From assembly GCA_022605425.2 (NCBI GenBank), contig JAKIMF020000005.1, forward strand, positions 1,026,501 to 1,090,500: a stretch of 64,000 nucleotides of DNA, in the 5' to 3' direction. Shown here in pieces: positions 36,391 through 46,714 of the stretch (position 1 is its first letter; each line of letters opens with the position of its first letter). This stretch comes from Hamiltosporidium tvaerminnensis. Lineage: Eukaryota > Microsporidia > Dubosqiidae. Made by a program: the position numbers and the translations under genes. The notes under the pieces are model-generated. The model did no database searches, was not told the origin of the DNA, and saw only the letters and a program-made list of their open reading frames with translations.

Positions 36391-36690
36391 ACTAGAAAAA
36401 GATATGGCTAAGGAAGATGACATTTACATCGATTAGCATGAGTTAATATTATATATAATCTTATCAGTGATCAAGTATCTGCCAGAATTAAAAAATTATT
36501 GTAACCCTAAAGCATATCTCAAACAATGATATTATCAATTCTTTAGAAACAAATAAGAAACAATTAAATATTTTAAAGTATTTATATTGCTATATCACTG
36601 ATTAGAAAAATTTATGTTAATTTAATTGAATTAAAATATAACGGTATTTCTAACGATAAGAACTAATAAATCAATTTCAATATTTTTTTT

Positions 36691-36878
36691 AATTTTCATT
36701 TAAATCCAAGCTTTCATCTTATAAGGATATTTCTCTTTTTTGTAGAAAAAGTAAATCAATAAATATTTTGAAGTTCTTAATTTTCATTTTAATCTAAGAT
36801 TTCATCTTATAAGGATATTTCTCTTTTTTGTACAAAAAATAAATAAATAAATATTTTGAAGTTCGTAATTTTCATTTC
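36691..36878. repeat. Tandem repeat, 88-bp period, about 2.1 copies, upstream of RPL19
   Basis: AATTTTCATT starts at 36691, 36779 and 36867. The units share CATCTTATAAGGATATTTCT and AAATATTTTGAAGTTC with few differences. The position 125-310 bp upstream of the RPL19 start could overlap its promoter. Confidence 0.88.
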
Positions 36879-36989
36879 AATTCAACATGATTATAAATTT
36901 TTTAATCTTTAAACATTTTTCATTTTTTGAAATATTAAACCACCAAAATCTTTCGTTTTTTTTATTTTTTTAGTTTTTCAATTTTTCAA

Positions 36990-36993
36990 CCCC
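36990..36993 (+). promoter_or_regulatory. CCCC motif 9 nt before the RPL19 start
   Basis: CAACCCCACAAATAAAATG. A C-run in an otherwise AT-rich leader, at the place where microsporidian ribosomal-protein genes carry their CCC signal. Confidence 0.55.
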
Positions 36994-37002
36994 ACAAATA
37001 AA

Positions 37003-37533
37003 ATGTAAGTAAATTTATTCTCTTTACTAATTTTTAGGACAAAACTTCCATCAGTAAGAAGAATGGCTAGTGTTATCATGAGATGTGGAGAAGGAAAGGT
37101 ATGGATTGATCCCAACGAATTTACAAGAATTTCTAACGCATCTAGTCGGGAGCAGGTACGTGATCTTATAAAAGACGGATTTATAATTCAAAAACCGCAA
37201 GTAGTTCATTCTCGTTTTAGAGCCAGAGAAAGACAAAGAGAAAAGGCGAAAGGAAGACATATGGGAATTGGAAAGAGAAAGGGTACAGCCAATGCACGTG
37301 CACCTGTTAAAGAAATATGGATGAAGAAAATGAGAATAATGAGAAAAATTTTACGAGAAATGCGTAAGAGTGGAAAAATTACACCAACAGAATATCGTAA
37401 GTATTACTTACAAGTTAAAGGAAATACATTCAAGAGTCAGAAGATTCTTGTTGAGAGTATCGAACGACAGAAACTTGAAGAAGTGAAAATGAAAGAACTT
37501 TCTGAACAAGCACAGGCTTTGAAGATGAAGTGA
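37003..37533 (+). CDS. RPL19: 60S ribosomal protein eL19 (RPL19), spliced
   Basis: The gene is join(37003..37004, 37038..37533) and encodes 165 aa, a structural protein of the large ribosomal subunit. Splicing joins AT and G into the start codon and adds TKLPSVRR before MASVIMRCGEGKVWIDPNE, matching the usual L19 N-terminus (RxQKRLAASV...KVWLDPNE). The conserved basic core includes VHSRFRARERQREKAKGRHMG and GKRKGTANARAPVKEIW. The protein ends soon after the helix LEEVKMKELSEQAQALKMK and lacks the long C-terminal tail of other eukaryotes. The unspliced frame would begin only at the internal ATG 37063. A CCCC motif and an 88-bp tandem duplication lie upstream. Confidence 0.94.
37005..37037 (+). 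other. 33-nt intron splitting the RPL19 start codon
   Basis: It begins GTAAGTAAAT and ends TTTACTAATTTTTAG, with the branch-like ACTAAT 5 nt before the AG. The G of the genomic ATG is the first intron base; splicing rebuilds ATG from AT plus the first base of exon 2. In unspliced RNA the ATG is followed at once by TAA. Confidence 0.9.
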
Positions 37534-37732
37534 AATTAAACGGATTTATTTTATATTTTTTTATTTTCTTTTTAAATTTAAAAAAAAAAAAAATCAAAGG
37601 AAGTAGAAGGCAAAAGTCTCATAAAAATTGGATTAAATTTTAAATTTGAACATATAAACTTCAAAAAAAAATTATTTGGAAATTTAAATTAATTTTTTTA
37701 ATAAAAAATACAAAATAATTTTCAATTTTGAT

Positions 37733-38308
37733 TTAATTCATCAATGAAGAAAATAAATTATCTATTTTTTCTTCGGGCCATTGAACTGTTCCTTTTTGTA
37801 CAACAAAATTTTCCATTTTATCGTGATATTCATAACTAAGTTTCTTATTTTTTGATTGTTTTTCATTTTTTGTAATTTTGTTAGATTTTTTACCAAAATT
37901 AAATCTTTCACTTCTGTGTTTTATCAAATTTAAAAATAATTTGGAATCACAAAATTTATTTGAATGTTTTTGTTTCAGTTCTTCTGTCATCAAATTAATT
38001 TGATTTTTCAACGTACCAAACAATACTTTATTCTCTTTATCAGACGTACAATTAAGTTTTATATTTATTTTATTTAAAGAATTTATTGCTTTATTAATTA
38101 TTTTGCCAGTTTTTTCTTTTAAATTCGGTTGTAATTGAATTTGTTCTTTTAAATCTATAAAAGTTGATGAATCTTCTTTATTGAAAGAATCTTTTCCCTT
38201 TTGAAGTAATGGTTCTAATTTTATACGTATTGTTAATAAATTTTCTATTTTACGTTGTAATTCAGTTATATTTATTTCATTGAAATTTGAACTTTCTTCT
38301 TTGGGCAT
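37733..38308 (-). CDS. Small charged coiled-coil protein, unknown function
   Basis: A 191-aa protein from the first ATG. It is rich in Lys, Glu, Asn and Leu, with predicted helices at about 12-90 (ITELQRKIENLLTIRIKLEP) and 92-115, a basic segment at about 135-160 and a C-terminal FVVQKGTVQWPEEKIDNLFS motif that looks like a short conserved tail. There is no signal peptide or membrane segment. A CCC triplet 6 nt before the ATG (38315-38317) supports it as a real expressed gene. It is convergent with RPL19, 199 bp away. I do not recognise the family. Confidence 0.72.
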   Translation of the reverse strand: MPKEESSNFNEINITELQRKIENLLTIRIKLEPLLQKGKDSFNKEDSSTFIDLKEQIQLQPNLKEKTGKIINKAINSLNKINIKLNCTSDKENKVLFGTLKNQINLMTEELKQKHSNKFCDSKLFLNLIKHRSERFNFGKKSNKITKNEKQSKNKKLSYEYHDKMENFVVQKGTVQWPEEKIDNLFSSLMN

Positions 38309-38314
38309 TTGAAT

Positions 38315-38317
38315 GGG
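38315..38317 (-). promoter_or_regulatory. CCC triplet 6 nt before the coiled-coil gene start
   Basis: On the minus strand, AACCCATTCAAATG. Same start-proximal motif type as at NAA20, RPL19 and the OSBP gene. Confidence 0.45.
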
Positions 38318-38560
38318 TTTAAATATTTTTTTTATGAAAATTTTTTACTATTTTTTTTACGGGTGAAGATGGAGAAGCAATTGATAAAATAATTGTATTA
38401 TTAAAACATGGGTTAAAGTGTGTTTTTATGCCTTTAATACTCCTAGAGATCAAAGAAAAAATATACAATTTTTTTTAAAAAAAATAATGGAGTACTGAAT
38501 TATAATTTGAACAAAAAATAAAAATAGATCAAAAAGTATATTAATTATTTAATACATGCA

Positions 38561-38691
38561 TTATATTATACATTTTATTTGTAGTTTAAGAAGGAAAGAT
38601 ACTAAGACTAAAACCCATTTACATAAATAATTTATATTATACATTTTCTTTGTAGTTTGGCAAGAAAGGATACTCAGACTAAAACCCATTT
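38561..38691 (+). repeat. Tandem duplication, 71-bp period
   Basis: TTATATTATACATTTT starts at 38561 and again at 38632. GTAGTTT (38581, 38652) and AAACCCATTT (38611, 38682) repeat at the same 71-bp spacing. Confidence 0.88.
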
Positions 38692-39425
38692 AAATTACAA
38701 TGATTAGATAAAATTAATGTCGAAAAAATTGTATATATATTTAGAGTGAGAAATACCATACTACATTTAGCGTTGTTTCTAGCGAATTTTGGCGAAGAGA
38801 AAAAAATTTATAAAATGCCGAAAATATTTCTACGAACTGAGTTATAGTTTTTATTATCAAACTTTATTTGAAACCACCGTTGACCCTGTGAGTAATTCAA
38901 TACTAAATTATGGAAAACCAGCCTTTCTCAATCGATTTAGAAGAATTGGCGCCTGGAATAGAAAAAAATCTAATTATTCAAAAGATTGGAACACAAGAGT
39001 TATAATTTATAAGTCTTGGTATGAAATTGGACTGTCTAGTTGGAGTTAATGTAGGTTTCCGATATATATATCTTAGCTAGCGGTTTTTTGCATTCAGAAG
39101 TGTACTGTAATAACATTCAGCCCGTCTTTAAGAATCTAAGGTGGATTCGACATTTGATTACACACCAGGCAAACGCTTCCTCGATTAATGAGTCCAAAAA
39201 TACCTGTGATAATAAGCTTTAGGACAAGTATAGAAGATATACTGATGGTGTGATAGAGTGCGGTTATCTATGTAAATCCTAAAACCGAGCTAAAACCATG
39301 AAGAAACTTACTTATGTCACTGTTTTAAGAAGACTATATATTTTTTAAAATAAATTATTTTCTATTATTTGTTAATTTTATAGTGATTTGACTTAAAAAT
39401 GTTTGTAAATATTTGATAAAAATAC

Positions 39426-42400
39426 TTATTTAATAAAATTTTGGGTTAAAATATTTTACCATTTTTATATGTTTTCTTCTACCTCTTTAACCACTTTGGT
39501 CTCTTCTTCCAAATCCGACTCTTCATTTATGTTATTGATCGGTTCCTCTAAAGTGGTTCCTCCTTGTGAAATAAGGGGTGCTTTATTTTTCGGTTTAAAA
39601 TTTTTTGCACCATCTTCCTCTCTCTTCTCTTGTTTTAAAGGGGGTGTTGGTTCCTCTTGCATCTGTGGTCTCATAATAACACCCATTGACGCTCTCTCCC
39701 AGCACTCTTCGTCATTTAGTCCTGACTCAAGTCCTCTTCGTCGATCAAAGGAAATTGTTTCGACTGTCTTCTTAAGTACTATAGACTGAATGTATGCCTC
39801 TACATTCATGGGTATTTCTAGCTTTTAAGGTGAGATTTATGGTATTTTGTCACAATACCGTCCCAGGTCATCACATAAGGGATTATCTCAACACTACACT
39901 TATAAATAAGACCCAACTCATTGGCTAGCAGGTCATATTTCCTAAGTTTTTCAGTTTCAACTATTTGAAGTGAATCTTGGGAAAGGATTCCTACTTCAAT
40001 GAGTGTAATCTTATTCTTCTTCTTATTAAAATAAATATGTCGGGTCTGTTATTCCGAATTTTAACATCAGTTTTTATTCTGGTGTCCACTCTTATCTCTG
40101 CGTACTCATTATCAAGAATTTCTTGAACTGAGTGACTCCTTATTCGTTTGGAAGACTTAAACTTATATCTATTTAGGAGAAGTAGGTGTAGGCATCTAAC
40201 CACTTCATTATGCCGTCTAGTGTAATCATGGCCTAGCATTTTTTCACATCTAGTTGCTAGATGTTCTACATTCTTACCAGACTTCCTGCAATGTTGACAC
40301 ACACCATCTGCTCCCCAGAATACATTTCTATCCTGGATATAGCAGAACACAGCTTCATTTCGTGGCCTAATATCCCCTCTCTTTAACCATCTTATAGCGT
40401 CACTAACACTTACAAGCTCATTTTTCCTTGCATTATATAACTTTGAATGGAGTTTTCGTTTTTCTATTTCGTTATATAGTTTTGCAAGTTGAGCTTCTTC
40501 TAAACTTTTCTTAGTGACTTCTTCTACCAACCTGTACTTTACTTTTAAGAAGCCTTTTATTAGTGCAAGATGGGTTTTATTATTATTCTCCACCTTGAGG
40601 ATTGCTGCTCGTCTAGTGGATATTTCTTTACTTTTTTCCAGACAATCTAAGAGTTGCAGAAGCATATGTTCGCTTCGCAACTCAACACTATGTAGGCCTC
40701 TTCCAAGTTCTGTTCTAGGAAGATACAAACGCTCTTTACATCCTGGGCGGAGATCTATCTTTTTCTTCACCAAAACCGCACGCACTACATCATCTAACTT
40801 AGAGAAGTCAGCCGGTTCAAGTCGAAGTACTCCTATGTGATAGTTGATTAACGATATCGCATGTTGATTGATTGCAGAAAATAAATTTTTTGCGTTTAAT
40901 CTAGTGTGACAAAGGCTTTCAACTCTTGATATAAGTTTGCTTAGTACTTCTTCAAATGAGCTACGTGTTGGAATTCCTCTGCCATCTTCTATTATTCCTA
41001 AATATTTGTAAACACTAACACCTTCTAGAAAAGTAACAGTATCTTCACAACACGTATCATTTGTGGCTGACTTCTCTTTGTTAATCTCTAAGCCAATCAC
41101 CTCTAAAAATTCTTTTGCCTCGCCTGTCATAGCACTCAATGTGGAGCTATCTTTTGCAAGGTGCTTAAGATCATCAATAAACAAGAGATGATTAGTAGAA
41201 TAGGATTCTGCATCTGTTTGTACTGTCACTTTTGTGTATTTTTCATTAAGCTTTCGGCTCAATGGATTCATACTCAACACAAATAACAATGGTGACAAAC
41301 TATGTCCTTGCAGAATCTCTCTCTCAATCTTCTTGCTCATGATTTTTTCAGGCCCTACTGATATATCAATTTAACATTTTGATATAATTACCTTGATAAA
41401 TTTCAGGATTCAATCAGTTAAATTAAGGTTTTCAATGCATTGAGTTAAATAAGCATGGTCTGTTATATCATAAGCTTTTTTAACATCAATCCATGTTGCC
41501 TTAAGATTATTTCCATACTCTTTGTTTAAGGCAATATACAATAGAGCCCGCTCTTTCGCCCCCTGCACACCTCTTACCATTCCTAATTGATTCTCTGAAA
41601 GCAATCCTTCTTTCCGCTTCAAGTGAAAACTTTCGTTACACACTTTGTCGTTAACTTGTAGAGGTTGAACATACAAGTGATTGGCCTGTAGTCAGAGCCT
41701 CTTTGTGGAATTCCTTTGGGTATCAAATAGGTAAGCCCGCAGTAAAATCAATCAGCTTGAGGTGTTTCTTCTAAAATATAACTTTCAGAAAATCATAAAG
41801 ATATTTGTGAAGAGTTGTAAGTTTCTTAATAAAAAAATTGTAAATACCATCAATTCCAGCAGCTTTCCAATTAGGGAGCCAATTAATGATATTTACAAAT
41901 TCATCAAGTGAAGGAAACGTGGTCGGATGATTATCTGATACAAATGGAATTCAATAATCATCGTACGTGACTGTGTCATCATTTTTGTTCCACATTGTGG
42001 ACCAAAAACTCACAATTTCATCACGGCTAACCAAATGCTCGGATTCTACACGCTCAGATAACTCACGATAAAATCGACTTCGGAAAAGCTCAAAGACAGG
42101 ATTCTCTCTTCGGAATTGCTTCCTACTTTCATCCATCGTAATTTTTTTCTTGTAAACATTCAAGACTCATTCTTCTTAACTAAAGCCTCAGAAAGATTAG
42201 TTACACTGCTCAAGTTTAAATTAAACTCTCGCATGATTTTCTTAAGGCTCTTCATTTCCGAAGTCGAGAGCTTTTCCTGCTTACGAGCCTTCTCGAGAAG
42301 ATCTTTGGAAAGTACTAACTTAGAAATTTTACTTTCTATGTTTTCCTTCCAAGCGGATCTAGGCTTTTCTTCACCTGTTGCCTCGTCATAGCATACCTGG

Positions 42401-43210
42401 GCTGCCTGGATTATCCGTGCCACTGCATTTATCGTCATCGGCTCCAAGAATCAGCATACTCACCGATAAAACGATTAGTAAGCTCCAGAAATCATCTGCA
42501 ACTAATTCACTTGGAAGCTGTCGAGTTCGGACCCCACTTTTCCAATTTCCTTCTCCGAGATTTCTTTGATTTTACTCAAAAATTTATCTCTCAGGTTATT
42601 GTACTCCGTGGTGTCAGTCAGAGTGCATAGATCAGTGAGAATAGTGGCAATTATACGTCGCAAATTATCTACTTCTGAAATTACTTGCTTTACATCTCAC
42701 TTTGTGCCAGTTTTTTTAAATCTTCGAGAGTTTCAGCGAGCCGAATTAATTATTATAGTACCCGTGAAGCTCTGTCCAGCCATTTATTGGCATTCATTTA
42801 ACCCTTTCTGCACTGCAAAAAAAAACAATTTGAGGCCATTCTTTAGAGTCGGTTGTTACAGATTCGAATATTGTCCGCAATGCCATTAGCCTGTTACTTT
42901 CTGGAATAGCCAGAGTACAAGGTTTGTCATGTCGAACGATGGCTCGCACGCAGAGACTTAACCGAAGAGAGAAGTAATCCATTAGGCGAAGGTAAGGTAT
43001 AAAGCCCACCATTTTGCATCTTTGGCATGGTGGTGGAAGTGTTATTTTGTATAGGAGGAGGAAGGTAGGGAATTTGTCGGTGGGTGTAGCTCATATTTTT
43101 GTATGACACACTCACTTTTATTTACCTCATAGGCTTCGTTTGCAACCTTTATTATTTTATTTTTTAGTGTTTTGATGCTAACATTTTTCTTTCTACGTAT
43201 ATTTTTAAAC
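39426..43210 (-). mobile_element. R2-like LINE, nearly full length, inactive (copy C)
   Basis: Minus-strand copy of about 3.8 kb, closely similar to the copy at 57.7-61.5 kb. It has the same 3' end (AACCCAAAATTTTATTAAAT read on the minus strand) and the same 5' limit just before the pol start. The coding frame is broken into several pieces and the start codon appears mutated from ATG to ATA. No poly(A) tail is seen; the 3' UTR is about 40 nt. The similarity to copy E and contrast with copies A, B and F imply a recent burst. Confidence 0.88.
39465..43200 (-). pseudogene. LINE pol polyprotein, frameshifted (copy C)
   Basis: Pieces in order of translation: N-terminal region (42160-43115 in several frames), palm entry (41410-42163), a reverse-transcriptase core with thumb, zinc knuckle and start of the endonuclease (39991-41340, 449 codons), and the C-terminal acidic tail (39465-39809). 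The RT core has LQGHSLSPLLF and the active-site LLFIDDLKHL. The zinc knuckle CQHC-x9-H-x4-C is intact here. The endonuclease RPDIFI is followed by a one-base deletion (compared with copies B and E) that ends the frame early. Multiple lesions mean no functional product. Confidence 0.85.
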
Positions 43211-44080
43211 TTGAAGACAATAAAAAAGAATGGTATTTATCGGGTCCATAGCCGCTTTTTAAGCATCTCTTGCACATGAAATATCATAAAATATTCTCTT
43301 TTCATAGAAATTTGGCAACAAAGTATCTTTTTGTATGAAAAAAGGTACTAAGAAAAGAATTGACTATTGAACTTCCCAAGTGAAAAACATAGTCAAAGGA
43401 GCAAGTAAGATCAAGAATTATTTGCCTTTTAGATCAAATATCAAATGATTACAAAATGAGATGCCTTTCATATATTTTACTACTAAAAATACTTGTTTTA
43501 AATACACACAGGACTTTTTATTTTAGCAAAAGACAAAAAAGAAAAGGCTATCTATTACAATAAAATGGCAATATAAACTCAAACACTGTACAAAGTTTTA
43601 AATAAATCTTAAAAATACTAATTTCTAATTCATATTTTGCAGATCAAACTTCGATCTTTAATCTTTTGTCTGTGTTATAACTATAAATATTCTAATATAA
43701 ATTAAATCTCGGTGAAAATTTGGTTTAGAAACCAAAGCACATATTTAGCTGCAATTATATTGATTATTTAGAAAATTAATAAAAGTTTTACTTATATAAC
43801 CTCATTTTTAAGCCAGGTGCACAAAATTTTGAATTTTGTAAATTTAAAAGTTTATATACACTTTTTTTTGTGTATTTAAAACATTGAAAATTTGTTCTTT
43901 ATATATAAACAAAAAATAAAGAATATAATACCTATAAATTTCCTTATATGGAACAATATTTATAAAGTTTCGTACAACTTTTTTTACAAAGTTTGTATTG
44001 ATTATTTAAGTTGATTCCAAACAAATCGATTAAAAAATAGATATAAGCAGATATTTTTAGTATAATTTAGATATATCTAT
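43211..44080. other. AT-rich spacer upstream of the 877-aa gene
   Basis: No gene or recognisable repeat. The region just before the 44081 ATG is poly(A/T)-rich with no CCC or GGG triplet near the start. Confidence 0.5.
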
Positions 44081-46714
44081 ATGTTTTATACATTAAAAAG
44101 GCTATCTAAAACGAAAATTTATTCTAAATACTTAATATTCTCATGGAGATTAAGGATCAAGAAAGTTGTGATTTTTTTAATCAATTTCATGCCTTATCAA
44201 GGTGAAATCAATTGGCATTTAATTCAAACTGTTTCAAAATTTCAAAAAACAAAATGGATAAATAAAAAATTATCAATAAACAAATATATGACAGGGTATA
44301 TAAAAAACACGGGAAAGAACCAAGTTGGTTCCATATCCAATGAAGGAATTGATAATAATTTGGCGGAAAGACAAATGAGGTGTCAATTTGAAATCGAAGA
44401 AGAAGTTGCGGCGAATTCTGTGAAGAAAAATGGTTTAAAATTACGTGAGTGTGTAGAAACCAATAAGTCGTCGCAAAAAGATGATTTTTTTAGAAATAAT
44501 GAGTTCAAGATCATGATTGGGCTTCACAAAAATGATAGTGGTCTTATAAACAAGAATCTTCCAGTGGCCAGATTTTTAATAAAGAAAATTATGAGCAACG
44601 AGGTGTTAGAAGATAAAAGAATTTCTAATATTCAAAATATATCTACAGATACTTTAAACGGCGAGGCCAGAGACGAAAAAAGTGTTTTATCTGTATCAGA
44701 AATCGCAAAAAAGTATATCTGTCCAAAAGCCTCAGTGGAAAAAATAAAATATTTTAAACTTAAAGAGATAGAAAAAATCCCCGGCGATAGTGAGTATCAT
44801 ATGGCCGCAAAAACCACAAATACATTTTCCATTGTGCCTTATAAGGTTAATAAGGTAGAGAATCAAAAAAGGAAAAAGGCCAAAAGAAGATTGACTCGAT
44901 GGATAAAGCCCGAGGAGATTGTTGGATTGAAGGAAAATGTAAAACCGGAGAATAAAAAATCTGTTGATAGCGGAAGTATACCTTTAAATAGGAATGTAAA
45001 GAATATAATGCTAGAGCAAAAATGTGTTATAAACTATGAAAACTTACAAAAAGAGGAAGAATTCGTTCATTGCAATGTATCTGGGGAATTAGACAAGGGT
45101 AGAGAAAATAATAATTATACGATACAAAAATTTTTTATTAAAGAGGCAAAGAAAATTAACATTAAAAAAGAATATAATAATTGGGATAAGAACCATAGTG
45201 ATAAGCAAGAAATGGAATCTGATTTTAAAATTAGAAGTAATGAAGCTAAAATAATACCTATTGAAGATGAGGGGATTGAAGGAAGCCAAACCGAAAAAAT
45301 AATTCAACAAAATAAGGAGCGTATGGGAAATTTGGGCTGTAAAATAATAAACGAACTGGAGGAAACCAAAAAAGTGCTAAGTATTGTTCATTTGAATATA
45401 GACCAGAACAAAGAAAGTAATGAATGTAAAAAAGCGTTTGAAAATTTTGAATCCGAAAATAAAAATTCTAATGAAGAATCCTTTATTGACAAAATTCTGA
45501 TGATTAATTCATCTAATATTATAGCTTTAAGCAAAGAAACTGATAGTAAACAATGTTCGGATAATAATTTTGATGGTGAATATTCCAAAAAAGAATGTTT
45601 AATAAATGTAATAAATGAGAAAACGAAATTAGTTGATGTTCAAGCAGAATTAAAAGAGGAATACTGCATAGGCACAGAAAAGGATACTAATAAAGAGACA
45701 GAGTACGAATTTGATGGATCAGAATGTAAAATGAATAAAAATTCATGCTTAGAAGTAGAAAATTTTCATAAGCCTAATATCAGAGAGATTATACCTGTTG
45801 ATTCCTTTGTTAAATGTGAATATACTGGGAATGAAAAATCAGAATCTAAAAATATGATAAGGCGTTCTGAAAAACAAGAAATTTTATATAAAAGGGTGCT
45901 GAAACAAATCGTAGCTCGCGAAAACGTCCATATTCCTCCTTATAACAAGAAAAGAATGTTAAAAAAGAATATTTTGACATTTAAAAAAAGTGATGTGATG
46001 AGTGTTGATGCTTCCTTATTAGATAGAGAGGACAGGATTAAAATTGAAGAGCATTATAGAAAATTGCTTGATAGAAAAATTGAACAAAACGAATCTGGTG
46101 TAAAAAAATGGTTCAAATCTCTTTTCGGATGTTATAGAATAAAGAGAAATAGACTAGTCAACTCTATAGATAACTTTATTTTTAAGCTCATTGATTTTTT
46201 AATCATGAGTAATATTTCATGCACATACGGTTTTATAAAGGAAATCAACAACGCTGATGTAAAAGAAAAGATTAAAAAAATTGAAAAGCAGGAATATTAC
46301 AAAATAGAAGAAACTAATGTTTTAACAAATTTAGGGGTTGTTTTGTTTTATATAAGAGAAAGGATGAATGGTATTATACCTCATCACTATAGAAAAATTT
46401 TATTAAACAAAAAATTAAAAAATGATAAGAAAAAATTGGATAGTATTTTAGATTTAATGAAATTTGCGATCGGACATGAAAGAATCAAAATGATTGAAAA
46501 AATTAAAAATCTGATTATGAATATGAAATGCAATTCCGAAGACCCGAAACTTGTAGGTCATTTGATCGATATTTTTTCTAAAGCGATATTTCCTTTAAAA
46601 GAAAATGCAAATTTAAAAAATGATATTCATGTTCTAAATGTAATCAATTTATTTTTCCAATCAGATTTACGTTCTATATCTCTTTGCACATATTATGAGG
46701 CTACAAAAAATTAG
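44081..46714 (+). CDS. Large hydrophilic protein with possible C-terminal RhoGAP-like domain
   Basis: An 877-aa protein from the first ATG; an alternative start is M37. Residues about 28-37 are weakly hydrophobic. Residues 60-600 are Lys/Glu/Asn-rich and probably disordered. After a basic stretch, residues about 685-870 resemble the RhoGAP fold in helix order. SIDNFIFKLIDFL matches the first helix. TYGFIKEI (715-722) sits where RhoGAPs have EGIFRxSG. NLGVVLFYIRERMNGIIPHHYRKIL resembles the VASLLKxxLRELPEPLIP motif, and PKLVGHLIDIFSKAIFP resembles the late TxxNLAxxFxPxL helix. The arginine-finger position holds K720. If real, it would bind a small GTPase; catalysis is doubtful. I do not recognise the rest. 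The domain call is tentative. Confidence 0.72.
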   Translation: MFYTLKRLSKTKIYSKYLIFSWRLRIKKVVIFLINFMPYQGEINWHLIQTVSKFQKTKWINKKLSINKYMTGYIKNTGKNQVGSISNEGIDNNLAERQMRCQFEIEEEVAANSVKKNGLKLRECVETNKSSQKDDFFRNNEFKIMIGLHKNDSGLINKNLPVARFLIKKIMSNEVLEDKRISNIQNISTDTLNGEARDEKSVLSVSEIAKKYICPKASVEKIKYFKLKEIEKIPGDSEYHMAAKTTNTFSIVPYKVNKVENQKRKKAKRRLTRWIKPEEIVGLKENVKPENKKSVDSGSIPLNRNVKNIMLEQKCVINYENLQKEEEFVHCNVSGELDKGRENNNYTIQKFFIKEAKKINIKKEYNNWDKNHSDKQEMESDFKIRSNEAKIIPIEDEGIEGSQTEKIIQQNKERMGNLGCKIINELEETKKVLSIVHLNIDQNKESNECKKAFENFESENKNSNEESFIDKILMINSSNIIALSKETDSKQCSDNNFDGEYSKKECLINVINEKTKLVDVQAELKEEYCIGTEKDTNKETEYEFDGSECKMNKNSCLEVENFHKPNIREIIPVDSFVKCEYTGNEKSESKNMIRRSEKQEILYKRVLKQIVARENVHIPPYNKKRMLKKNILTFKKSDVMSVDASLLDREDRIKIEEHYRKLLDRKIEQNESGVKKWFKSLFGCYRIKRNRLVNSIDNFIFKLIDFLIMSNISCTYGFIKEINNADVKEKIKKIEKQEYYKIEETNVLTNLGVVLFYIRERMNGIIPHHYRKILLNKKLKNDKKKLDSILDLMKFAIGHERIKMIEKIKNLIMNMKCNSEDPKLVGHLIDIFSKAIFPLKENANLKNDIHVLNVINLFFQSDLRSISLCTYYEATKN

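Larger units (their letters stand above)
35655..37002. other. Spacer between divergent NAA20 and RPL19
   Basis: Contains a LINE 3' relic and an 88-bp tandem repeat, both listed separately, and the CCCC motif before RPL19. No further gene is supported. Confidence 0.6.
38309..39425. other. Spacer between the coiled-coil gene and LINE copy C
   Basis: Contains a 71-bp tandem duplication. An open frame at 38789-39049 lacks an ATG start and has no recognisable homology, so it is not called. Confidence 0.55.

Noticed and set aside
37063-37533. Unspliced RPL19 starting at the internal ATG
   Set aside because: This product lacks the conserved N-terminus, which the 33-nt intron model restores exactly.
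38789-39049. 86-codon plus-strand open frame
   Set aside because: It starts with TTG, not ATG, sits just after a tandem duplication, and shows no motif, signal or start-proximal CCC.
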